DNA of 64,000 nt from Aplidium turbinatum (lineage: Eukaryota; Chordata; Ascidiacea; Aplousobranchia; Polyclinidae), in NCBI GenBank assembly GCA_918807975.1, contig OU964919.1, positions 15,952,001 to 16,016,000 of the forward strand. The letters are read 5' to 3'. The translations under genes and the position numbers were made by a program. This document shows, one piece after another, positions 24,350 through 35,659 of this stretch. Below the pieces are notes generated by a model, which was not told where the DNA came from, did no database searches, and was given only the letters and a program-made list of their open reading frames with translations. Position 1 is the first letter of the stretch. Each line of letters opens with the position of its first letter.

Positions 24350-25746
24350 AGATGTTGGTTTTGCAAGACTCAATGAAACTACTTAAACCGAATTATGAAC
24401 TGCCCTCCAGAAAGAATTTCACGACCAACATTATTCCTGAAATGCACTCCAAAGTGTTGACTAAAATTTAAAAAAAAATGTAAAAGAACCAAGCCATTTG
24501 AGCTTTACAACAGACATTTGGACAAATAAAGCTAATGCATCTTTTATCAGGTAATTAATAATGTTCCGGCGGGTCAATTGCCCTCTGGATTGAAATTGTG
24601 ATGAAAATTTGTTGACATTGAGTTTGTGTTGTTTCTGTGTTCTGCGCGATGTGGCTTGCCTGGCTGTCAAGAGATTTCACAACTGATTGTCACTTTTTGC
24701 TGCGTGCCGGGAGCCGTTGTTTCTGGTCACAATTTTGCCTTTGTGTTGGGTTCAGTATTTAGTAAAGCAAGCTAGAGGAATTTTTGATTTTGGATTTAAG
24801 TTAAATCGTTAAGAATTAAGTGTGTACAAAATTTCAGCTTTTATCCTAACTCACTGAATCAAGTCATACGCAATAAATAAAAATACCAGAAATGATTGCA
24901 AGCATGGTTGAGGCAGGAAGAGGAGAGATTGTAGGAACGCATTGAGCCCCTACTCTCGTGACCAAATAATAAGTATTATTATTTTTAATAAATGATAAAT
25001 TCTTTCAATAAGATCGACTTGCTGTTTATAATATACTTTTTGTATTTCAAATGTTAAGTCATTCTATATTTGATGCACTGATGCACTTTGAATGCAAGGC
25101 AGGTGTGTTACTTTTATAAAGGTTTTTGTATATTCAATACCGAGCTGCGTTCATTTTCTTTTACACTCTAGTCTTTTTCTCTTCTTGTGTCTGGCACCTT
25201 TTTGAATTCTGCGAGAAAAATACTGCAAACTGCACAAGATAATATTTTGCACACTGCATTAAGCTACGTTGATTTTGCACTCTGTGAGCAATGGGCATTT
25301 TTCTCTTTTAACTGATTTCCGCGACAAATAAAACGGGTGTCTATCACCTTCACCATTCACCACTTTGTAACGCGCAAGAAGTGAAGAACTACCGTAAAAA
25401 ATCACGCTGTCTAGAGCAGGCGACAAAGTGAACGCTTTTAGACATTTCAAAGGCAGCAACTTGTAACAAAATCTCAACCACTTGTAGAGTGCCAACTAAA
25501 AGCAGCTTTAATCATTTAACCAAAGAATCGGAATCGGCAAATATTTAAGAATCGGCATCGGCAAAATTTTGTAATCGACACATCCCTACTCAAAAGCAAT
25601 ATAACAATTATGTACGGTATTGGAGTAACAAACAAAATGAAATTGTTAATGCTTATTGTGGTTCATTGTTTCTGGGCCATTGCAACAATGACCAGCTTCT
25701 GGAACACTTTGGACAGTTTATGCAAAGCCTTTCCTAAAACCCACAA

Positions 25747-27320
25747 TTGCTTTTGAGCATTGGAATGGATGGGCCAAAGGTAAATTTAAGTTTTGAAAGA
25801 AAACTAAAGGTGCATTTGGAAGAAACGTTGCAAACTACCATGCTTAACATTGGGACCTGCTCGCTCCATCCAGTTCACACAGCTTTTCGAAAAGAAATCG
25901 TTAGTTGGTTGTTTGACATTGATACCTTTGCTTTTTACACAACTTGCATTTCTTTTTTAAGTTGTCCAGTGTAAAACGTGAGGACTACAATCAAATGGCA
26001 AATGTAACAGATATTGCAGCACGCTATATCAATCATCACACAGAAACTAGATGGTTATCGATGAAATATGTTGCATTACGTATATTAGAACAATATACCA
26101 ACCTAAAGCAGTATTTCTTAAACTTCCTTCCAAAACAAGAAAATTTTTACATCTAACCGCAAGGTATGACAGCACTGCAAATGCTCTGAAAGATTCCCTA
26201 ACTGAAGCATACATCGCATTTTGTGCTTTTGCTTCTACTGATTTTGAAGAGTTTTTACTTATATTTCAAAATGACCGTCCAAAAATACATCTATTGTATT
26301 AGGGTAGATGCAGATTGGTGTCCAACATCATGCGTAAATTCTTGAAGAAGAAAGTTATTACATCGGTTGATTCAGAAACATTCAAGTGGATGTAAGAAAC
26401 AAGAAAAACCAGAAAATGATCAACTTAATTGATGTAGGAACAAAAGAAGAGATGCTGTTGACTGATCCATTGATTTCACAACAGGACAATTCAAAATTTA
26501 GAAATGATTGCTTAAAATTTTATATCACTGCAACCAATTATTTGCAGAATAAACTTCCTCTTCATAAACCATTGCTGAAACAGGCTCCGTACTTGCATCC
26601 TGAGAAGAAACGTATCAAGTGCACTGAATGCCATATCTAACTTGGATATCTCTGTCAGCACTGTGCTAAACTAACGCCTTTCCACTGTGTTTGGTTTGAA
26701 GGAGCCAATTACTATGGAGATTATCTGTGACAAAATCCGAAGTCAATGGCAGGAGTATCAAACTGAAACCATTCCAAGAGATTGGTGTGAAGCAGTCAAG
26801 CGACCTGAAAATGAACAACCTTCATCTTCTGAACAAAACACTTATTGGCCACAAGCACTACAGTTCTGTGGCTTAGTTAGTACTAAACCAATGTCTGCCT
26901 ACAAATGCATTGATCATTATTGGAATAAAGTTGGTACCATGGTTACAGACAACGGTCAGAAAAGGTACTCACAACTGGTGGGCGATGGCATTGGCAAAGT
27001 GTGTGTTATCGGTTAGTCATTGCAATGCCTTGTATCGGTAAGTCATGTTAATTGAAAACCCAGAGAGAGGGTTTTCAATTAACAAGCTGCTGCTTGACAG
27101 TCATGGCACCAATCTTGATGAGGATACGATCATTGGGTTGCGAATGGTAAAAGATGAGCTAGATAGAGTTGGAGGTGAGTTAAACTTTCCATTAACAACG
27201 AATCTTCATTCATCCATCAAAATTGCGCGCTCAAAATACAGCACTGATCTTGAACAAAGAAGAGCTGCCAGGAAAAAGAACCTAGGCAAGAAGACATGCA
27301 GACATGCGTGCTACTGTTGA
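25747..27320 (+). pseudogene. second hAT-related transposase remnant, several frames
   Basis: Blocks appear in order on one strand in different frames: SIGMDGPKVN and IGTCSLHPVHTAF (25760-25890), HHTETRWLSMKYVALRILEQ (26035-26090), LLTDPLISQQ...FYITATNYLQNKLP (26455-26565), then ERGFSINKLLLDS and a C-terminal SIKIARSKY (27064-27240). MDGPNVN, a TRWLS-like motif and ERGFSxN occur together in a hAT-like family that I remember from fish and invertebrates. At least four frame changes mean it is dead. No BED finger belongs to this frame set. Confidence 0.5.
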
Positions 27321-28864
27321 AAGTGAAAAAATACAGTTCGAAATCCAAAAACTTGACAATGATATTGACACACGTGAAAATTTGGGATAAAATCATAAAA
27401 AATAGGCTCCCTTTTGTCATAAATTCATAATAAAATGTAACTTTTTAAAGTGGCAACCCTGTAAGCGTCTCTTGTTTGAAAGGTATGGCCAGAGACATGT
27501 TATTGTGGATGCTAACTTGAGGAAATTGAAAATGCCTGAAGTCAGAGACGACGAAGCTAGCTTGCGCTTTCTTGTAAACACTATGTTGAGTTGCCAACTA
27601 ACTTTGTAGGCTTGAAACTATCACTCCAGTTTAAATTCGCAAGAGCTTATCTTAACGGTCTTAAAGCAGTTGCCCAAGCGGATGCAACATAGCTTCCACA
27701 AGGCGTCCAGAATAAAATTGGTGATGAAACAAGAGGTAATATTTGGAGACTTGATAAGCTTTGTCCAAGAACAGGCCAGCATGACATGCGACTTCATTGG
27801 GAAGTCTATAGCAAACATTTCCAAACAGCAATATAAAGCGACATCAGTTTTTGCTACTCAGGCAGTTCCCAACTCTTCAGGTTCTAGGATAGACGAGAGT
27901 AGGAATAGGAGTCAAAGACCTGGTCCCTGCTGTGATGAAGGTCATCCTCTTTGGCGATGCACATCCTTTAGGGAATGGTCGGTCATAGACAGATGGAAAT
28001 TTTCAATGCAAAGAGCTACAAATATGCTTCAACTGTTTAGGAAGTAATCAAATGACAAAAGATTGTCACAGCAAGGTCGGGTGCAAAGAGCTGTCTGGGA
28101 AAACATAACTCACTGTTCCACAAAGAAAACAAAGATCACAACGATGGTGGAATCAGCAACGGAAACGATCAGTCTGTATCACCTGGTCAAGATGAGACTA
28201 TTTCAGCTGCAGTGCAATCTACCGGAACCAGAAAACGGCTTAAAGTGGTAGCCGTTCAGATTTGGGCATCCGACAAATCTAAGGCAGTAGAAACCATTGC
28301 CTTCTTGGACGAAGGCTCAGATATGTAATTCTGCACCAAGTGCTTGACAAGCTTGGAGTGCAAGGAGAGAAAGTGGAAGGTACATTAGCATGTGTGAACG
28401 GCACCGCCGTGACGTATCACTTTCAGTTCAGGGTCTTCAGAAACAAAAGTCTTTCTACATCAAGCATGTTATGGCAATAGCTGATTTGCCAAAATTGACA
28501 GCTAGCATCCCTACTAAAGTAGATGTTATGAAATATGATTATCTACTGACTTTCCTGAAGTGAATGATGATGAATTGGCTGGTGTGCAAGCAGTGCATGA
28601 TATTTACGAAATCCGGAAAGGAGGAGTAGATCAACCAAGAGCAGTGAAGACTCGACTTGGCTGGGCTCTGGTTGGTCGCGAGCCACTTCCTGGTAGACAG
28701 AATTGTGACACAGGTGGTTTTGTAATTTTTTTAAAGTCTCAACTGGATGACGTGTGTGACATGACAATGCAATGCCACGTTGTGTTGTACGATTATAATT
28801 TATTACAGTATAAAGTACAGTAGGCCTACAGTAGTTTCGAATTCTAAAGTTTGTTTCAGATTCT

Positions 28865-29521
28865 ATGTCAACTCAAAAGCACAAGCAAACCGACTTTACA
28901 TTGAAGGAGATCATTGGAGCCGTGAAGAAGGAGCCGAATCAGTTCAAGCTGGCTAAGAAAATGAGCAAGAAATGGGGCATCAAAGTTAAGAGAACCACAG
29001 TGAAGGGAATTATCAGCAAGAAGGATGCAATCTAGGCGGCTATCAGAGCTGGAGTTCCATCAAAACGTATGAATCTGAAGCTGTCTCATCACTCTAAGCT
29101 TGGTGACGAGGTGCTCATATGGCTAAAGCAAGCAAGAGGGAACAATCTGCCTGTCGGCAACGCTCTGATAAAGGAGAAGGCTTTAAAACTGGCCAAGCTG
29201 ATGCACATTCCAGACTTCATGGCGAGCAATGGTTGGCTGGGCAATTTGAAGAAGCGCCACGGGATCACGTTCAAGACAGACGTATTCAACCTGGATGAGA
29301 CAGAAATCTTCTGGTATTTGCTTCCGAACCAGACCATGAGTTTCAGGGGAGAACGATGCACTAGGGGAAAGAAAATCAAGCAAATGATCACTCTTCTGAT
29401 CGGGGAAAATATGAGCGGCTTTAGATTGGCAATTGAAAAAAAATGGATTCTAGTCAACTGTGGTCATGTGAAGTGGCTTATTGCAGACTGCAGAGAACCA
29501 ACCAGACTGAGAATTGTTTAG
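28865..29521 (+). pseudogene. Tigger (pogo, CENP-B-like) transposase remnant
   Basis: From the ATG at 28865 one frame runs to 29521 with a single in-frame TAG at 29033-29035. It reads FTLKEIIGAVKKEPNQFKLA (psq helix-turn-helix), then HSKLGDEVLIWLKQAR...PVGNALIKEKALKLA and WLGNLKKRHGI (second CENP-B-type DNA-binding domain). Then comes VFNLDET, the first catalytic Asp of the DDE domain, with FRGERCTRGKK after it. The sequence stops resembling the family soon after and ends early, so the DDE domain is truncated. Element ends were not located. It sits between BEL/Pao fossil A and other fossils. Confidence 0.75.
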
Positions 29522-29679
29522 GATATTGATCGGTCAAAAACTGCTTTTTTCAAGTACTCAAGAAGTGATCTTGATCTTCACGATCACGATGTTAATCTTG
29601 AAGATCACGTATTCTTTTTAATCTTGATCTTCAAGATCACCCAAACAGATGATTTTGTCCAACTCTGATTTTTAACAAG

Positions 29680-30440
29680 ATGAACTTGTTGACAAGCCAC
29701 CTTGTTATTAAACTGATCACTGATCATTATGATGATCCTTCTGTTGAAGAAGCTAAGGATGTTCTGTATGCTATAGTTCCTGAACGTCAGAATGTGAAAA
29801 GAAAGGGAAGTGGATAGTCTCTTGCTAATGTGAAAGATATTTTGGAGATCTTTCATCAATGCAATGAGCATCTAAAAGACCAAAAAGCACTCTTTGTTAC
29901 GGCTACTTGTGACTATCCATCGCTGGATCTGAAAAGTATAGATGTTGCAGCATATAGATGTTGCAGCATCATAAAATAACATTCATGCAAATAGATGTCT
30001 ACCAACTGAAAGATGCTCAATTGGTGACAAATAATCTGAGTGATCAGGAGAAAGAATTGAGGTCTATGTTATCAGTGACACAGCATTTATGAAAAAGAAT
30101 TGAAAGACTTATACTCAAAACAACTCTGGTGAAACTGAGAAGAAAAATTATAGGACATATGCGTACAAAGTGTCTTCCAATACTGGTAACACAGTGGTAT
30201 CCACTTCTTCAGGTGATGTTAGAGCATCTATGCCATCTCCTAAAAACAACATCAACTCTGAAGTACAAAATGATAAAATAATACATTGTATTTGCATCTT
30301 CTGCTGATTTATCATCTGGTAAAAATGAGCTCTTACGGTTAAGGATAACCTTGATGGGTCAGAACCGCCTTTCATTAAACGAATATGCATCCACCATAAA
30401 GCTTACTATCTGGACAGATTTAATTTTTTGCAACGAAAAT
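29680..30440 (+). pseudogene. remnant resembling a repetitive-element accessory ORF
   Basis: Frames around 29680-29960 read HLVIKLITDHYDDPSVEEAK, VLYAIVPERQNVKRKGSG, then a stop and LANVKDILEIFHQCNE...DYPSLDLKSIDVAA. From memory this order (a short helical start, KRKG, DI..F, LPxxDxxxxDV) occurs in ORF1-type proteins of multi-copy invertebrate elements. The hit is by memory only and the element class is uncertain. A tandem of GATCTTGATCTTCACGAT-like units lies just upstream (about 29565-29640). Confidence 0.3.
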
Positions 30441-30503
30441 GCTGCAATCCACTTTCATCTAACAAAAAAATCATAAGGAAGAATTTGTGCACAGTAAGCC
30501 TCA

Positions 30504-31280
30504 ATGAAGATGTTTTATAATGTATGCTGCAATTGCAAAATTCAAATCTATCAGATGATCGATGATAAAACTTCCAGCATGTCATCACAACAAAGTTCAA
30601 CCGACGACGAATTGAGTAATAAAACATCTTCGATCGAGACATTGACAAGTTTGACGGAGCTGAACACTAGCTTATCAGGCATGCAAGAGTCCCCAGTTAA
30701 GCTCCACAGCATGTCGTCAACCAGTCAAATTACAAACGGAAAACGAAAATTAAGCAAGATCAAAGAAAATTATAAAAAGAAAATGACAGAAATTTTACAG
30801 GTGTGTTACCAGATGAAGTCGATGTTGCGGCCCAAGACTCCATTATCAAAGAATCGTTGAACCTAATGATGGACAAAATGAAAGTAAAAATTTGTGATAC
30901 GAACACAAGGGCCAAAAAAATTTGAATACTTACCTTGGCTCCACCGAACTGGTCAAGATCATAAGTTGCCACCTTTTTCTCTGTAAAAGAAAATGTTGTG
31001 CGAATTGCTCGCAGTCTGGAGTCTACCGATGGTATATGCTCTCTGCCACCTCCGCAAAAGGGAAAAACATTTCACAGCACATCAGCACAAATGATCCACA
31101 ACTTCTACCTTGGCAATGCAAAAATGTTTTCTTTAGCTCAATGGTCACGCTCAAGCGTCAAGCGACATTTACACAAGTTTGACAAAACAGTGCAAATTTG
31201 CCGAGCCCGCAAAGCATCGCACAAACAATTGCAAGAATTGCAAACAAAGCCTGCCGAACTGAGTCTGGTGAGTCTGTAAG
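30504..31280 (+). pseudogene. remnant of an unidentified transposon-type protein
   Basis: The blocks are KRKLSKIKENYKKKMTEILQ (30738-30800), then in other frames ESLNLMMDKMKVKICDTNTR, ARSLESTDGICSLPPPQKGK (31003-31060) and a short C-terminal helix. A helix-turn-helix followed by SLPxPxxGK and a coil occurs in a repetitive family I remember from cnidarian and arthropod genomes. I cannot name it. At least two frame changes. Confidence 0.35.
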
Positions 31281-31289
31281 GTAGTACAA

Positions 31290-31640
31290 CACCATCCCAA
31301 CAAGGCAACACAGAGATGCTTTCCACGTACCGGTAATGAGAAAATCGCTGAATGTGACTTTTGTGGCCAAAACCATCCATGCAACAGAAATATGTGCCCT
31401 GCGTATTATATGGAAAAATGTGTTCTACTTGGGGGAGAGAAATCATATTTCAGTAAAATGCCGAAACTGCATACACCAGCTCCAAAACATGGAGCCAAGT
31501 GTACACTCAGAAGAAGACACATATTTGTGTGCAATACAAGGATTCAAGGAAGTGAGAACGGAGGACTGACTGAACTACTCAACATAAATGAAAAGGAAGT
31601 CCATTTCCAGCTAGACACCTGAGCTGACGTCAACACCATA
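31290..31640 (+). mobile_element. Gypsy retrotransposon fossil fragment (gag zinc knuckle and protease start)
   Basis: A short stretch contains a zinc-knuckle-like Cys/His region followed about 80 residues later by the beginning of an aspartic-protease region, in the order seen in Gypsy pol. It is broken and has no LTRs. It abuts BEL/Pao fossil B. Confidence 0.5.
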
Positions 31641-31649
31641 TGCATTATG

Positions 31650-32985
31650 CAAGCGCTTCGTGATTTGGCTTTGAACTCTTTGCAACAGTTGCAACACTGT
31701 AAAGAGTTCAAAGCCAAGTCTGTCACTGAACGGGAGCAATTTATGAGGAAGAATAAACTGTGCTTAAACTGTCTTGGACCAGAGACTGCAGAAGACGAGG
31801 TAAATGCACTGAATGCAGATTGCAGAAGCTCATTACATCAATATCTGGCCATGACTGGAGAACAAATCCAGAAACGACACCCCAACCCCGTTGCTAATAG
31901 AAGAAATGATAGCCAGCCAAATGATCACAAAAGAATACCTTCAAAAAGAAACACAAATGAAATTGTAGAAACCTTCCACTCCCGAACGAGCAACTCGGCA
32001 ACTTACTTGGACATCATTCCTGTACATGTGACAGGAGAAAGCAAGGTAATACATACTTATGCTCTTCTGGATTGAAAGTTCTATGAGTAGTTGGCGGCAA
32101 AGTGCAAGAGCTGACAGATGTAATCATCGTTGACAAGATACCTCCCAAACCAACTCCAGCGTCTTCTCCAAAGTTTCTGAAAACTCACAAGTACCTCCAA
32201 GGCATTGACTTGATGCAACTGGACAATGGTACAGTTACACTGCATTAAAAGCCGTTTTGCATCTAACCCGAAGCTAGGACCTGATGCAGTCAGGACACCC
32301 TTAGGCTGGTTACTTAGAGATATTAGAGATTTTAGTTTTTCTTGTCCGTGGCATGAAGTGGCCCACCGATGCAGAAGACTCGTCCAATTTAATAATCACT
32401 GATGAAGAAGAAACACTTTCTCTAACAGCTGACACAGACCTTTATAAGGAAGATCTAATGAATATGCTACAAACCCACAGAAACTGCTAAAATTTGGGTT
32501 CAATTTCTCGAAAGTCTGGAAGCTCGACGGTGTTGAGCTTCCAGACAGCCGTGACATAGCTCCACGACGATTAGACAACCTGAAGAACACCTTCAACGTG
32601 ACAGCGCTCTTCATGAAAAGTATGCAGCACAAATGCAAATCACCTTCGACAAGGGCTATGCTGAGATCGCTCCTCAAGATGAAGTCAACAACGATAGTAC
32701 CCACCATCCTGTATTTAATCCAAAGAAACCAAACTTCATATTTACATATTATTTAGTCTACGACTGTGCTGCAACGTCATGTGGAAGATCACTAAACAAC
32801 TTTTTGATGAAAGGCCCCAGACCTCATGAACTCTCTTGTTCGCGTCCTGCTGAGAGTCCGCAAAAAGCGTAGCCATAATTTCAGATGTGGTCGTGGAGGC
32901 AATGTTTTACCAAGTCAGGATCTCACCACGTGACCGCGATGCCATGAGATTTTTCTGGTGACCAAATAAAGACCTATCTAAAGAT
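31650..32985 (+). mobile_element. BEL/Pao retrotransposon fossil B (gag end, protease, reverse-transcriptase part)
   Basis: The parts present are the BEL-type zinc-knuckle region of gag (about 31665-31870), the protease region and the region leading into the reverse transcriptase, where a recognisable palm segment ends near 32960. It repeats parts already present in fossil A, so it is a different copy. Many breaks (around ten). No LTRs seen. Old. Confidence 0.6.
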
Positions 32986-32999
32986 TCTTCCACTTATTG

Positions 33000-33260
33000 G
33001 ATGAAAGTGCATATCTTCAGTGCAAAATCATCCCCCCAGTTGTGCAACATTTTGCTTGCGTGAAACTTGGTAACAATGTGTTTGCAAAGTTTAAAAAAAC
33101 GATAAGCACATGGTTGACTCGGGTAGGCTGCCCAGCACATGTTTTGAAAAACTGTATCCATTATGGAGCTGAAAGAATGAGCATTGAGCATCAACATTGA
33201 AAATATGATCAAAAAAATATATCAATATTTTTTCCACTTTGTAAAGAATGAACTGAGACA
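33000..33260 (+). pseudogene. fragment of a hAT-like transposase
   Basis: The frame reads FAKFKKTISTWLTRVGCPAH then VLKNCIHYGAERMSIEHQH, a stop, and KYDQKNISIFFPLCKE in frame. The block AHxxKNxxxxxxxxLSxDxxxxIxKIYxYF is a conserved segment of a hAT-like family whose members read AHIVHNxxxxAAD. Only this segment remains. Confidence 0.45.
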
Positions 33261-33499
33261 GCCTGTTTAACTTGCTCGAAACGTCAGTATTAGAAAAACC
33301 TTGGTCGGCGAAATGAAGAAAATTGCAGTAAAAATTGAAGAAAAAAATTGTTAAAAAACATTGGTCTAAATCAGATTTTAATTATTGTGCAGTTGCGTTT
33401 AGTGAGTCAGGAGTAAACATATTTCAATGTTTATAATTATTTCAGTTCTATACTTACCAAGGACAAGAAACGAAAATATTTTGAAGAGTAGGCTATTTA

Positions 33500-33870
33500 A
33501 TGTTCAGGATTACTTCCATAGTTAGCAACAGCATTGAGAATCCACAGTGTGTTTTGTGCAATGTTTCTCAGTGCTGAATCTATGAAGCCATCAAAGTTGG
33601 CATTTCGAAACTTGGCATTTCCAAACAAAGCATTCCAATCACATCAGCAAGCATTTAAAAAATTTCCAACGCCATGTGGCCGATTTTAAACGCCAAACAT
33701 TAAAATTGGGACATTCAACAGTTCTTCGAAATTAAATTTTATTGAAATGCATTTTTGTGCTAATTTTTATAGCTTAGACTATCTATAGAAAAGAGAGCAG
33801 GAAGGAGGTCGCAGGCTTTATTAAACACCTAAAAGGGGTCGTGAAACACAAAAGGTTGAGAAACACTGAT
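33500..33870 (+). mobile_element. hAT fragment with ZBED5-type finger and right terminal repeat
   Basis: CVLCNVSLSAESMKPSKL (about 33550-33605) matches the BED-like start of ZBED5-type transposases, as at 55200. The right end GGTTGAGAAACACTG lies at 33855-33869, the reverse complement of the CAGTGTTTCTCAACC type of hAT end. The left end is missing. The P element begins immediately after. Confidence 0.5.
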
Positions 33871-34558
33871 CATGTACTTCTAGACTACCTGTACTGGTCA
33901 CAGGTGATGTATTCATCACGTGACCATACCACAGTGGACCCAAAGGAATTGCGCTTTTTCAGTTTTTCAAAAACTAGACAGAAGACAGAGAATTCAGTTC
34001 ATTTAAGTTTTCTTATGAAAAAAAAAATATAGTTCAGTTTTAAACTTTGAAGGAAATTGTGTGCTTTGTAGAAAGGTAGGCTACCTTTCTTTAATGTTTT
34101 GTGTGCGTGACTGTGATGTTAGCACAGCAGTAGCCATGGGAAAGCTTTGTGAGAATGGAACCTATGGTACTGCTCGGTACAAAAGTAGCCTATGTACAAC
34201 TTTATGTACAAAGCATAAAACATTATTAAAAAATACCTCGTTTTTGATTGTTGACAGTGAATACAAGAAGGCTTGCATTGAGTGACATTGATAACAGCAC
34301 AGCAGTAAGGCATGCAAGTTTGCAAGAAGTCAAGTTTTGAAAATAGCCTACATAATAGTAGTAAGCAGTTAGCTATGGTATTTTGTAATTACTGCAAAAC
34401 TAAAGCATACAGAATTGAAATCAGTTAGAAAGTGATGTTTCCAATTCAGCTCTCTTATCACAGCAGTTATATGTTAGATTAATTTATTCATTCAATTTAC
34501 AAATAAAGACACCTGATGAATTGTTGCAGGTTGTGTAGCTTGGTACAAATTTCGAATT

Positions 34559-34821
34559 ATGGGATGTTGCTCTGCTTATGGCTGTAAAAGTGGCTATGAT
34601 AGGCATAAAACACCAAAAGGTGTGTTAAAGCAGTTTTCTTTTTCAAAGTCATGAACTGTTAGAAAAATGGAGCTGTAAACTTTCTCAAAAAGATTTTGTT
34701 GCAAGCAAAAGTTCTAAGGTGTGTTCTTTGCATTTTACTGATGATTGCTTTGGGAGTTTATCGGAAGATTCTAATACAAGTCAAATTAAGAAGAAAGGAA
34801 CTTCAGATCTCAAAAGAAGGT
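34559..34821 (+). pseudogene. THAP zinc-finger domain exon of the P element
   Basis: From ATG at 34559 it reads GCCSAYGCKSGYDRHKTPKG...KQFSFSKS and then a stop. In a neighbouring frame it continues ELLEKWSCKLSQKDFVASKS, SKVCSLHFTDDCFG and KKKGTSDLKRR. CSAYGC, the Trp, and CSLHF give the THAP C2CH set in proper order, and one small frame change breaks it. The exon end AAG|GTGAGC at 34818 looks like a splice donor, so an intron may separate the THAP exon from the rest, as in THAP9-like genes. Confidence 0.7.
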
Positions 34822-35379
34822 GAGCCTTAGATTGTGCAGAAAAAGGGTAATGGTCTTTTGTACAAAAGATGTCCGCATTGAACGTGGACGGCTTAAAGTA
34901 CACAAGACCCAAAGCTTAGTTTAGTTCAGTTTACTGGTTTTGTTGACAAGAGAGACGAAAAAAAAAAAAAAAAAAAATTATTCAAAACACAAATAAATTC
35001 GAACAAATAAATAAATTCTAGTTAATTAACTTTTAAGATTTATGTTGCTGTGCTACCTCATATCTAATTTTCTCCATATAGGCCTAGTAGGCTGTTAAAA
35101 GTAGTGTTAATCATGTTGGGCCTACCAATTATATGAAGCCCTAGGCTTATTGATTATGAAATTGAGACCTTCCATTGAATGTTTTGACTCATAGAGTACC
35201 GGTATGTGTTGTTTAGCCTATCATGAAACTCTAATCTTAAAAGAGATGCATAGCTTTTGTATTGTCACTTTTACAGAAAACTAAGGAGTGATGCATTCTG
35301 ATTGCCAACATTATTTCCCAACTGCCCAACTTACATGTCCAGTGAGTCACCACCCAAACAATCCAAAACTACTTCTGCC

Positions 35380-35647
35380 CGGAATGGCCCGTTTCGGTGA
35401 GTCCGATTCGGTGAGTCCAATTCGGTGAGTCCGATTCGGTGAGTCCGATTCGGTGAGTCCGATTCGGTGAGTCCGATCTCTTAACTGGGGATTTTTTCAA
35501 TTTTTTTTTTTTAATTATTGGGTACCGTAGCCTAATTATCATTGCCGTTTTAGGGTTAGGGGTTAGAGGTTAGGAGTTAGGGGTTAGAGGTTAGGAACTC
35601 ACCGAATCAGACTCACCGAATCGGACTCACCGAATAGTAGAAGACCC
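35380..35647. mobile_element. foldback-like element with telomere-like core, copy 1
   Basis: The left arm is six tandem copies of a 14-bp unit (TTCGGTGAGTCCGA). The right arm is about three units in the opposite orientation. The core is AT-rich sequence, the word GGGTACCGTAGCCTAATTAT, then TTAGGGTTAGGGGTTAG-type repeats. ACTTCTGCC is repeated at 35371-35379 and 35648-35656, so the 268-bp unit inserted as a whole into the P element and made a duplication of 8-9 bp. The outer ends differ: CGGAATGGCCCG on the left, and on the right the complement of GGGTCTTCTAC. Confidence 0.8.
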
Positions 35648-35659
35648 ACTTCTGCCAGT

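Larger units (their letters stand above)
22573..27461. mobile_element. hAT-type composite inserted in BEL/Pao fossil A
   Basis: The ends CAGGATTGCTAC and, in reverse complement, CAGGGTTGCCAC match in 10 of 12 positions. TAAGCG is repeated at both junctions (about 22567-22572 and 27462-27467), a decayed 8-bp duplication. The interior is a mosaic: the segment 22740-23060 is an inverted copy of 37290-37600; a second hAT-type end lies near 23780-23893 (reverse complement of TAGAGCTGGGCGACATTGG); a BED finger lies at 24008-24349; another subterminal region with ATCGGAATCGGC repeats lies at 25525-25590; and a second hAT coding remnant lies at 25747-27320. At least two hAT families are nested here. 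Confidence 0.65.
21560..28765 (+). mobile_element. BEL/Pao retrotransposon fossil A (gag to protease), broken
   Basis: Recognisable parts in order are the lysine/glutamate-rich coiled-coil start of gag, the conserved gag core, a CCHC-type zinc-knuckle region and the BEL-type protease region up to just before the reverse transcriptase. The element is cut by a 4.9-kb hAT-type insertion (22573-27461). It ends where a different sequence containing a Tigger transposase begins. LTRs were not found. It carries many small breaks (about ten or more), so it is old. Confidence 0.7.

Noticed and set aside
21560-32985. One single BEL/Pao element across the whole region
   Set aside because: The gag zinc-knuckle and protease parts occur twice in the same order, so at least two separate copies are present.
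34818-34823. Splice donor as proof of an active THAP gene
   Set aside because: The THAP exon already has a frame break and the downstream transposase is decayed; the site only suggests the ancestral structure.
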